DNA of 64,000 nucleotides from positions 1,351,027 to 1,415,026 of the forward strand of contig VFFE01007216.1 of NCBI GenBank assembly GCA_008921705.1, read 5' to 3'. The DNA is from Burhinus oedicnemus. Its lineage: Eukaryota; Chordata; Aves; Charadriiformes; Burhinidae. The translations under genes were made by a program, and so were the position numbers. How positions within the stretch are numbered: position 1 is the stretch's first letter; every line of letters starts with the position of its first letter. The notes under the pieces are model-generated. The model saw only the letters and a list, made by a program, of their open reading frames with translations, did not search any database and had not been told where the DNA came from. Shown here in pieces: positions 13,561 through 25,400 of the stretch.

Positions 13561-16500
13561 TTGAAAAGCATCATAAAGAAGAGAGAGGTTCTCGAGTTAC
13601 TCACACTACAGATAACACAGGCGGAACAACTGTGTGAGTACTGCTATTCTTTCATCAAAAAGAAGAGCAGGGAGCAGAACTGGTCAACCTTAAATCCACT
13701 GGTAAGTATACCCAAGCTCATAGCAGGAAATTCATTACATTCAGACTGAGACCCAGGCAGGAGAATGCCCTTAGTTCCCACTTTTCCCATGGTCAGTAAG
13801 CACTGCTACCAAGCACGAAACCCAAATTTTTGTTTACTCGAGGTCAGTTCAAGTGGTTGTTACTCTTGCCCAGGCTTGTGAATATTCTTCATAAATGGGA
13901 ATAATAAATCATGCATTTTCACTATGGATCAGATTTCCAGATCTGTTTCACAATAATGAAGGAATACCTTACTGCCTCAAAGCAGAAGTCTGCCCCCAGC
14001 AGTGCTGGTGCTATTTAAGGAGAAGCTTTTTATACAGAGTAGATGTATGTGGCTATTTTCTGCAGTTCACTCCAGCCTACTCCCCTGTACCCAGAAGGGT
14101 TGTACTAGGGATGTCAGAAGGCATGTCCATTTAGAAACATTTATGACCCTGTTACCCAGGAACTTCTTTAATCCCTTTTAGACGCTGCAGATACGTCCAC
14201 TTCCTGAAATTCCAACAAGCTCCAGAAGCTCTCTGCCAGCAGTGGAAAATACTTTCTTTTATCTATTTTGAAGTCATCTTCTACTAGTTTTATGGAGCGT
14301 CCTGGAGCTATTGTATTGCACGACCAGATGGAGAACATTGCTTCTGAAAGGCACTCACATGAAGTTAGACAATGGTTTTCCTAGTGCTTTAGGGTTGCTT
14401 TCTGCACAGCCCAGAGCTCAAGACTGTCTTACAGAACACAAATACAAGAAAACCAACCCAAATCTTGATACCCTAACACAGATTCTCTAGACTGCTGATT
14501 GATACAACAAAATGAAAATGGAGGCTGGGAATGAATCCCTGACGTCCTTGATTTTACAGTCCTGACTTCACATGAAGTTGCCCTTCTGTAAAGTCTTCCA
14601 CATAAAACTTTACTTGATTTATGCCTCATTGCAGCAGATCAATTACTCCTTCTAAGCAACACCATCAAGTTTCTCTTGAAATTACATGAGAAAACGAAAA
14701 ACTGGTGCTAGCAACCTAAAATGACAGCTGTTCTTCTCCTATGCTTGCTTTCAAAGTACGCATATATTGCACACTACCTGACAACTTGTTTTAACATCAA
14801 AAAAAGTAACAAAGGTAGATCCAAAGGTTATAATTAACTCAATAGATGGATGCTCTGATGACAGTGTTACAAGCAGATCTCAGTTGCCACTAGTTTCTGC
14901 TGACTTACTGGCATTCGGTGTTAAAACTGCTGGAGATTTAGGATTCTGCTGTGGCATAAGGATTGCCAGTGTTCTTCTCTGGGAGAACTGAACGTTTTAA
15001 ATCAGATTTCTTTTCCTAGTTCCAGTATCTCCTGGTGTAATTCCAAGAAGTATACACTGAGACACTGAAAGCAGCAGCTGCTAATGTAATAAAGTTGGAT
15101 GAATAAATTTAGGAGGTGTCAATACTTCTCCATCAAGCTTAAAGATAAATGTTTGTGCCTCACCTTCTAACCAGAGCTCAGCAGGAATTGGCTTTCTCAT
15201 CTCATGAAACTGAGGTTTACCTAAGAGTGCTCTTGAATAACAAGTGAAAACAGGGAACTTCTACCACTAGAGAATGAAGGGGCAAAAGCCAGAAGAGTAG
15301 ACAGTTACAGTTAGGTTACTAACATACTCACACAGGTCTCGATCCCTTCCAAATGTGAAATTTAGATCAGGGGTTTGGACTGGAACACTTCATATCTCTG
15401 CTGAGTGCTCTAGGCATCTAATTATTTGCTATAACAGGAGACTGATGCTCTCATTTTGGTCAGGAGTAGAAAATTTCCATGACATGAATCAAGTTTCCAT
15501 GCAAAGTCTCTGTTTTGGCTTATTACAAATAAGCTTTTAAAATATCATCTACCTCTAAATATCAAATTAGTGCCAAAAATATTTATTTACGCAAAAAATG
15601 TGTTAATAAATCAGGTATTTTGTTTTTGAGCACTAAATTGCCTTTACCAAATAATTTACTAGTCCTTTAGACCAGATATAATAATACAGACTTTCACTTA
15701 GGAAGATGTTTTATTGGGTAGCTGTAAGCACATGTATTATACTGCACACTTACAGTTAGACACATGCTTAAGTATCTTACTAGATTAGGAATGTAGTGTC
15801 AGAGCACAGAATATTTATAAGGAGGCTCCTAACATTCACACATGAACATCATGTATATGCCATAAAAATCCTCTAAATGTTCTCTTGCACAGTTCCTTGC
15901 CTTGGAAGGTAACATTAGATTGTATGGGCTGGGTAAGTTTTTATCACTGATATACTCATCTCCAAAGCAGGTTGTCCAGAAAGCATCCTTAATTGGTTTT
16001 GGTAGGAAAAAGAAAAAAGCAAATCAAAGGTACATTCAGCTTTTCAGTCTTACTAGCAAAGCTTTTACCAGCTCAGGGACTGTCTGCTTGAGCCACGACC
16101 ACACTTTGGGGACTGCCAGAGCCATCTATAAAAGCTAAGAAAGCCAAATAGATTGAGATGATGTTTAGGAAAAAAATATACAGAAACATCTAGTGTTTTT
16201 AGAAAGAAAACAAGGATCTGTAGAAACCCACTTGCAGCTCAGTTTCATGCTGTTGAACAAGGATGTGAGAGCCCTCCTCCTCCAGAGAAGTCAATGTCAA
16301 AAAACTTATCAGTGCTGACCAAGACAGGTGAATTCTGGAGCACAATTGATTCAACAAAATCAACAACTCAATAGAATTAAGCTGTAGAGCTCTTTGAAGA
16401 ATGGAAACAATTTCAAGAAATACAGAAGTTGAAGCTGTGTTAGAGAAAATACAGAGAAACCGTTTGTGTAAAGAAAATGAGAGCAAAATGACATAAGATT

Positions 16501-17639
16501 AAGGCTGAATAGCATCACTACATATTATAATTCATTTTCCACATATGCAAACATAAAGAAGTTTGATCATCCCCAGAACCACTGAGTTTGCTGAGTTCAA
16601 TATCTGAAACTGAGTACCTGAGTATTCTGCAATCTCTTATTTAATCTTTGGAAGAAATGACTTTTATTTAAATGGGCTTAGTACGTAAGCACTTGTACAG
16701 AACATTTGTGAACAGGCTGCCAGCCAACAATCCCTGCATGGGGGCTTACAGTCAGACATTGTGTATTTTTATCTATTCAAATATTACAACAAACTAAGCA
16801 TCTAGTTTGTGATTTCCACTTCGCAATTGAAAATACCAGATCAAAAGCCTCATGCCTCAGTGTTTCCTGCACAGTTAAGAAGTCTTGCCTCTGTTCTGCA
16901 AAATACAAAATGTAATGTTCAGCCTTTTTTAGTTTAGAAACAAGTTTATTTCTTCATTGATAATTGATTAAACAAGAAATTGGCATAGAGTCTAAGAATT
17001 TTTTAGATTGACATTCAAAACATTTTTGCATGCACATTTCCAGAGTATGTGTAGCACCTGAACAGGTCAGTACCACCCGCAAAAATAACAGGTTTGCAAA
17101 GGAAGAAGAACTTAACTTAGCGATATCTTCTAGCCCTCATGTACATCTGACAGGAATATTGAATGCTGTTTAAAAATCATCCATTATAGCTCTACAATGA
17201 AATCAAATAACAGCATGAAAATAGCGTGATGTCTTTACATCAAACAAGAAGAATATTCATGAAGGAGAAAGGGAACATATCAATCTGAGACAAGCAAAGT
17301 GACATTATCTCTATGCAAGTGGTAAATTAAACACTTTTGCACAGCCACTCCAGTGATCATCTAATAGCAGAACTCCCTGCCCACCACTGGTTAAGATAAC
17401 TCTTTTGTGCCTTCCCCCAGCTTATGGTGAAGGAGAGACCATCTTCAGAACAGAGAATACAGCAGACAGAAGAACTACAGAGAAGCAGAGCTCTTCTCTC
17501 TATGTTTCTTTGCAAGCAAAAGTTGCCTTATGCTGCTGTGAAGCTGTGATCTGCACTTGCCTGACTACAGCTACCCAGCCTACTCCACTGGAGCTCAGCA
17601 TAGGATCAGACCAGTGGTTTGCACGGGATCAGCCTGCAT

Positions 17640-17960
17640 GCTGAGCTGGCAAGCCAAGAAAATAAACATGATGGGAATTCTGGTAGATTAGCAAAGGGAC
17701 AGCAAAGCAAACAGTTGAAGACCCAGGGAAAAAAGCATTAGCAGTAAAAAACATCAGAAAGAAGCAAACATGCAAAGGACAAAGGACAAGAGAGAGGATA
17801 AAAGAGTGGGAGAAAAAGAGGTGAGAAAGTATGTGTGTCTTCAGCATAGAAAAGGGGAAAAAACAGAAAAAATATTATTAAAGCAAGGGAAAACAATGCA
17901 GAAGTGTGACACACTGGAGAAAGATAAGGGGAAAAACAAGGGAGCATTAATGTATTTAAA
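17640..17960 (+). repeat. Purine-biased (A/G-rich) low-complexity strand segment
   Basis: For about 320 bases the plus strand is dominated by AAAG, GGGA and AGAG runs with few pyrimidines, unlike the flanks. There is no repeat unit, so this is low-complexity sequence rather than a microsatellite. Confidence 0.6.
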
Positions 17961-18638
17961 TATATTAATAAGGAAGAAAATCTGTAAGACTTTCACAAAA
18001 AGACATTTTCTATCTCCGCTAATCCTATAAATAACACCTCATAAAAATTGTAAAGAGTCTTTGCAAATTTGAATAGAGGTGGCAAGACATAAAATAGAAG
18101 AATAGAAAATGGATAAGATATGGAAAGAAAAAAATTGTTTCAAATATTGCATCAGAGCAGATTATGAGGGTAGTCTCCTTTCCCTATAGGCTAAAAGTGA
18201 TGATTAGCACCATTTAGGTGTCTGAATATTGGAACCCTGTAGTTACAACAGGAGCCAGTAGATGTAGATTACTGTCATGTTACAAACTGTACTGTCTGTC
18301 ATTAATCCACAGTACATTGCATGCTGTAGGGAAAGGAAAGAAATCTGAATTTTGAACCAGAACTTCAGTGCCTTAGAATCTTATTACAATAATTGCTAAT
18401 GAAGCCACCCTATTTAGCAACACAGCCTTAAAAAACAGAGAGGCAGTCAAACTCCTCCTCTGCCAGGTGCCTCAGAGCAAGCCTCCTCAGACTGGCACCC
18501 TGCAAGGAAATGCCAGAGCATGCAATTACCTTGTCCCACAGTGACTCTTCTGAAAAGCCAACAGCTGGCTTTTGTTTCCTTTTTTTTTTATGAAAAGAAG
18601 AACAGTGGTTTCATCAAAATGGAATAAAGGTAGAAGTG

Positions 18639-18653
18639 AAAAAAAAAAAAAAA
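18639..18653 (+). repeat. Poly-A run
   Basis: Fifteen consecutive A. No recognisable retroposed sequence lies immediately upstream. Confidence 0.85.
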
Positions 18654-19283
18654 TTTAAACCGGCCTGTTTTTTCATTCTGTTTAATGAGGACAATCCCCA
18701 GAAGGATGAAACTTTATTCAATTGAATGAGTAATTGCGTGCTTCATTAAGAGTAATATTGTCTTACATTTACATCTGTTCCAAACTATGGCAGTTTAAGG
18801 TTTGCCACTATAAAACTCTATGTTCCTAATCAACCTAGTCTTGGGAGTGCCCATTTGCAATAGATTGGAATTAACTGGAATTAACTAATCTTGGACAGCC
18901 CTGGGTGTGTTGAGTCAAAAAAGTCCCTTAAACCAGGAGAACAGTGTTGCTGCTTCTACAAGAACCATTATGTAGCCAACACAATAGGTTTTTATGGTGA
19001 CAAATCTGGGCACAGACAACACTACCGCATGCAAAACTAGTAACAGTGGGAGAAGACAGGCTCAGGTCATCTGTATGTCTTCAGATGGGCAGGCTTTTAG
19101 TACACTCCTCTATCCAATGACAATGCAAAGTTGCTAAACAAGATCCTGGCGCATTACCACAGGAGAAAAACACAAAGTTTCTCTGCACGGTACAGAAAAA
19201 TTGAAAAAACTGGTAAGACATAAGCAACAAGAGAGCATGAAACTGCCTGACTGCTGATACGTGGGACCAACACATGACTAGAG

Positions 19284-19440
19284 GCAGCCCACACTGGGTC
19301 AGACCATCCTTTCTAAGGTCTTATATCTGACACAGACCAGTAGCAGATGCTGCAGAAAGAAGACAAGCAGAGAGGATGCAGTGATATTTCTCCATACGAA
19401 CACAAATCAGTGGTTTATGGCTCAATCTTTTTGCTTAATA
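19284..19440 (-). mobile_element. Ancient CR1 LINE 3' fragment
   Basis: CACACTGGGTCAGACCAT is followed in the expected order by GACACAGACCAGTAGCAGATGC, GATATTTCTCCATAC and CAGTGGTTTATGG. Each block corresponds to the reverse complement of the 3' region of old CR1 elements, including the TGGCCA-TAGCAGATGCT segment. It is diverged and has no coding capacity. Confidence 0.68.
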
Positions 19441-22400
19441 GTCCTAAAAGCATTCTCCTTCCTTTAATTTGTCTGAGGCTGGCTAGGCAAAAATATCCGT
19501 ATTTTCATATGCATATAACCTGTTAATCATGTGTAAAATACAACATGATTCTGCTCAATGGCAAGTTACACAAGGTCCAAGTTTATCCCTGACTGTCCTT
19601 GCACAGCCTCCACAGATTGCTCCTCTCTTCTCACAAGAAGTCACTCTGTGCTGATTCTGTATTTTATTTTTTGTGGGATAATTTATACCCTCTCACAATT
19701 GAGATCTGTTTCCCAATGGAGCAATTATTTTATCATCATATAGATTTTATCAACAGTTTATTTAGAAATAAAAATGACATCGTATAAGTGTTCTTATACC
19801 CTTTGGAGGAAGAGGGGTAAGAAGAAATTGTTTGTGTTGGAATGGTCAAATCTTGTTCCACCCTTCATCCCCTTACAAGATCTGTTTTTGTGTTACATAG
19901 TGATTAATAATGAATTACACTAACATACATAAAAACTCAGTAGAACAGACTGTTCTCTATTTTTCTCCTGTGTTCAGACTGACTCTAAACTAGTTGCACA
20001 TGTTTAGGCAGACACATGCCTCATGCTGTAGTCATTCCCAAAGAAAGCCTGAACATGCTGCAAACTGGCAATGGGGATGAGATTCCTGGGTAAGTAATCC
20101 CTGTTTACATACAATCTCGGAAGCTAAGAGAGATAAACAGCTTTATTTTAATCAGGAAACATTAAAAGTATGGACAGAGTGGACATATTTATTAGACAGA
20201 TAAATCCCTCTGATGAATTCCAGAGACTGAGAATCACATTACTGAAAGAACAAATGGGTCCTTGATGCTGATAGTGCGGCATGTAACCAAAAATTATCTC
20301 CATTTTCTTGCTCACAGAAAGTCTACTTCACAAACTTTTGGCACCAAAGAGATTGCGAGCACCATAAAAACATTATAGTTATCTAGAAGGCAGTTTTCTC
20401 AGACTACAGCAGGTCAGCATTGGGCTGAGTGGTAATAGTATACAGTTGAGGGTTTTTTAATACATTGATTCCGAAATAGGAAGTCGCAAGAAATACTGCT
20501 TTTGATATCTTTTCTGTGGTATTTTGTTTTTTAAAGATTGGGAGACTGAAATGTTTTGTCATTTTGAAGTGGACATGTTCCTGGTTTTCCATTTCAAGTG
20601 ATGTGGTGTTTATTTTTATTTTTTGAGATGTAAGTCGGTCTATAATCGACTTATTAAAGATATTAAAAAATCAAACTCTCAGAAGTGTTCTGCACCGGAG
20701 ATTTCCACTGACATGGTACTTCCTTTCCCTCTTCCCTCACCCTTTATTTAATTTTTAAGTTTGAGGGAGGGCTCTTCCATGGAAAGGGGAGAGCATTTCC
20801 ATCCTGGCTTTAACGATCCCTCAGCAGAACAGCAAATTTCCACACCCGGCACTACAGCTGAGGTTAAATTTGTCCTACAGGTGGAAGTTCATACCTTTCC
20901 TCTCTGATTTCCCAGGCTCTGCATGGAGGACAGCTTCCAGCAACCAGAGGGTCTTGGCTCATCAATGTCTATGAACAGAAGCAAAAAGCGGAGGCTGGCA
21001 TTTGGGTGGCAGACACAAGAGTTACTTGGTACTGCTCTAAAGGCACAAGACCTTCAGAAATATTTCAGCTGCTTGCAATCACTTTGTGAGTTAGAACTTA
21101 AAAAAACCCAAACATTCAAACCAAAAAAACCAGAAGCTATGCAAGTAGGAAACCTCACTCTTGTGCACGTATTCACTTGCCTCAAACCTCTTGCACAGGC
21201 CATTGCCAGACGGGTTCACAGGTATGCAAGACCTTTAGTCTGACCTCATTCTTTCCTCAAACACAAAAATATTTACAACAGAGCTTATGGATAGGGCAGT
21301 TGAAGGTAAGTGCGGTGTAACGAAACCACCCTGGCTCACTGACAGGTTGAGCAGGCTCTTTCTGCACCCATGCAAGTCCCATTTGCCATGTCTGACTGAC
21401 TGGGTACAACGTAGCACCTTTGCCACGCCAAAAGAGACAATAAAAACAGCCTTAGATGGATAACTACCGTGTTTTTGTAGAGATGAGCACAATTTAGGCA
21501 AACTCTCATGAAGTAATATAAAAGATTGAGGAGGCATACACATATTTACCAGGAATACTTGCTATGGACTATGTGCAGTGACTGTGCAGGCAGCAACCAC
21601 GTCCTTGCACAGCTCACCTGATGGGGAATCGCTTCTCATTACAATGAGGACAGGGTATCCAAACACAGGATAAACGAAGACGCTTGGCCTTTCCCAACAT
21701 GAGATAAAAGAAGATCTAAGTTCCTGAGCCTCGGAAAAACACCAGGTACAACTACAGCACGATGTCACAGGGGCTGAGCACACCTGGGGAGGGAGCCAGC
21801 GCGTTACACTGGGCAGGATCAGCCCCTCACACAGGCAGCATCACTCAGCCTGGAAACACCTTCCAGCTTCTGCGAGACTGCTCTGCTCCTGGCAGGGTGA
21901 TGGGACCAGCCTAAACAGCGCCCAAGCCATCCCCCACATCAGAACGAGCGCTCGCTTCAGCCCCAAGCTGAGGTGCATCCACCTGGGGGGGTTTCAACTC
22001 ATGAGCTGCCCCTGTGGATACTGCCATGTAAGGACAAACTTTCTCTTGGCTCATCAAGCAAGTTTACTGCATTAGCAGATGCGCAGAAAATTCATGCTAG
22101 AGGACACTCATGCTTATTTAAAGACGGGGACAGGTCCCAAGTCTCTTCTCACTAAGAAATTGTTTTATATTCAAGGCCTTTTTAGAGATGTGCTTTCCAG
22201 TGATCCAGAAAACACGGAACACAGGGAATCCCTGGGACCTAATGGTGCCAGAGCACTGCAAGAAGAAATTTGTGATGAGAAGAATATTGTTAACTCTATG
22301 CCATCACCAGGAAAAAAGTATACATTGCAGCCACATAGCAGTGATTTCAATGATAGAATAACAGTAAGTATTTGCTGAGTTCAATGGCAATTGAACAATC

Positions 22401-25400
22401 CAGGCAGGGTCAATTGTGTAGGACCCTTTACATTATCCTACCTAAACAGCAGAGCATACACATGCCCTATAAACACTTTGTGTTTTACAGCAGTAAGTGT
22501 ATTAAGCTTATCATTTTTCTACAGCAACAACAACAGTAAACTACGGGAGGCATGCAGAAAACCCTGCTTTTTTTATGTCTCTGAAGATAAAGGCCAAGAC
22601 ACTAAGTGTAAATTCTGAACCAGGAAAAAACCCCACCAAACTCTCACAGTGAATTCTCTACTCAAAATAATTGTATAGGATAGAATACAGAGCATATTAT
22701 CACTGATATAGTGTCCTTCTTCTACGGGCACTGTACAGTTACATAGTTTTCCACAATATTATTAGTAGTATACTTATTAGAAATAAATGTTCCTTGCAAT
22801 ATATTCTTGTGCCTTGCTATTCAAGACCTACATTAACATCAAGGGATGATAGGAAAACACAAAATCTGCTATTAAATTATGAAATAATATCCATTAGGTA
22901 GCTGGGAGAGTAACTGCATACAGTAGAGAGAAAGCAAGAGTTTATCTTTGATTTCCAAATCAGCAAGTTTTTCTTGCTGCACATCTGTGCTTGTCAGAAC
23001 ACACTGAGGTTCCAGGCTGAGGGGAACACCATGAAGTCTTGCTTATAGTCATGGTTTAACTTACTGTCTTCATTATTTGTACATGGGTTGCTGGATACCA
23101 TTGTTGAAAATTTTACCTTTAAACCAGACCATTTATCAAGTGTAATTAGTATGTCAGACTTCAAAAATCTTGCACTGATAATACTAATTTCTCTATGCTA
23201 GTGGGATTATCCACGTCAAGTTTAGCAAAAGAAACATCAGTGATAACACTGAAAATACAATGGGATGTCTCTTCTTTTTCTGGCTCAGTCGCCACATTTT
23301 GCAGGTAGTACAATGGCAGAAACAAAACAAACCAAGCAAAAAGAAATAAACAGTCCCAGTACCGTTTCACTTTGCATGAACCAAAAAAGACTACAGAATC
23401 AATTAAAAAACCTCACAGTGGTGGTATTTTAAAAGACAGGCATTGACTACGATTCAGATGCACTTGTTGTCTCAAAGGAATATTAATAAATCACTGCAAA
23501 AGCCGCCCATACTTATTTCAGTTTTCATTCTTATTCCTGAGGTCCTGAGTCAGATAGACTTCTTTTCCTTTCAGAAGTAGGGTTTCCAATAACACTAATA
23601 TAAAATATCAATAGTTAACATTTTCCCTGTTGATCTGAGAAGAGAGAAGGTTATCACTTGAAGCTTTTTGTCATACTAGTCTCAGTAGCTGCAGCCTGTT
23701 CTGTCTCCAGAAGCAACCAGTAACTGGGAGAGCAACCTCACATGTGTTTTCCTCCTTTAGTAATAAAGACTGTGATCATTGAATACCAAAGCAGAGCACA
23801 GCTAGACAATCAAGTCTGACAAATAAGAGATTATTTCTACTGTACTCAGAGGGGCACCCTAGCCTCAAAAAATGGGGAGAATGAACATAAGAAACCCAGC
23901 TCTGTGGTCAGGATCATGCTTTGGAGATCACAGATTGTCCCAAAGATGGGAAGTTGAGGCAAAGCAATTAGGAACATTTTTCTTGACACGGTGAGCAGCA
24001 TCACACAGACTCATTGTACACCATTTTCTAGCACCAGTGCTCACATCTGGACAAAACTCACTCACCTCAAGAGAACTCAAAGTGGTCTGCTAATTTGAAT
24101 TTACTGTAGAAATACAACCAGGTAATAACTAACTTTTATTACTTTTCTCTTCTTGTGAAGATGTTTTTCTTTCAAAAAGGAAGGAAGAGTTTTTAAACAC
24201 CAATTTATCATTATATGACCTATTTTAAATAGAACAACAGGCTGTTTACACTATCTTCTTTTGTAGAAAATGTCCACAGATATGGTTCATGGAGAAGCAA
24301 AATTTACTGTTACCTATCAGCAACTTAGGGCAATGAGGAGAATCTTTTTCTCCAAATAATGCCCTTCATGTCATAATTAATATGCTGATTAATGTGTGCT
24401 GATGAATAAATTCCATTGTAGAAAAGTTGATATCCCTGTGTAAATTTACATTTAATCTCTATCCTAGTTTATTTGTGGAACAAATATTTTGCTACCATAA
24501 AAAACCCCAAAGCAATCAGATAAAAATTTTGTGAAACCATTCAACAGTACATTAAGAAAAATTATTACAATAATGGAGAAATACATTCTTTCCAACAGCA
24601 CCATAATGTAGCTTGCCGTACTAAACAAAATGGCAATAAAAGACTAGCAGTCTTGGCCAAATACTTCCAGCTTGTAATCTTAGGTGTGCAAACAGACCAA
24701 AGGCTAACCCAAAGTCAGCTCAAGTCAAGAGAAATCTTAATTTTAACAAATAAAGTTCATGTTCAAAACACATAGATCTGGGTAATATTATATGGCATGT
24801 GAAATCACTGCTTGTCTCAGTGACTGAAGGATTTTTCTGCATTTATAGAATACAAACTGTGAGGTGTTCAGGAAATATTAAGTAGGTGTTCACATAATTA
24901 TAATAATTTATCTCATTTCAAATCTTAATTGGTTAGTATCAAATTATAACTTGTGTTTCAGTTTGCAAAATTAATATTAACTATAGATTAAACATAACTT
25001 ACAGGATTATATTTCCTGTGTAACAGTAGTAAGATATTTTCAATCCTGTTTTAGTAAAGTCATCTTGTAATTAAGTTTCTTTGTAAGGTACAATGGCAGC
25101 GGAATATAGCCTAAAGAGTCTCACTTTCTACCACCACCATCATTAAAAAAACCCTTATTTGTCCAGGTTTGAAGATAGAACTCTTACATACCTGAGCTTG
25201 AATGATAACTGAGTCTCCCTCCCTTCATGTACACAAGACATCTTCCAAAAATTTGTCTACCACCTCAGAAATCTAGAGGAGTGGCACTTTTTAAAAGGTG
25301 CTTAAGAAATGGGGGGTTTTGGCCATGACTATTTTTCTCTGATTATGACAGTAAGATGTTACTCATTTCAGGATACGTGCTCCTGGTTTTGGTTATAGTT

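Larger units (their letters stand above)
13561..19283. other. AT-rich stretch, no gene recognised
   Basis: No exon or clear transposon was recognised. It contains a purine-biased segment (17640-17960), a poly-A run (18639-18653) and a 10-base direct repeat of TGGAATTAAC (18866-18885). The lysine/glutamate-rich open frame at 17770-18030 results from the purine bias rather than being a recognisable protein. Confidence 0.5.

Noticed and set aside
17595..17630. ATAGGATCAGACCAGTGG resembles an old CR1 3' end
   Set aside because: Only about 18 bases match and no neighbouring CR1 block follows.
17770..18030. Lysine/glutamate-rich 86-codon frame
   Set aside because: The amino-acid bias follows directly from the purine-rich DNA strand, not from a recognisable protein.
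23940..24010. GATGGGAAGTTGAGGCAAAG resembles the MIR/L2 3' motif
   Set aside because: The match is short and the downstream blocks are missing.
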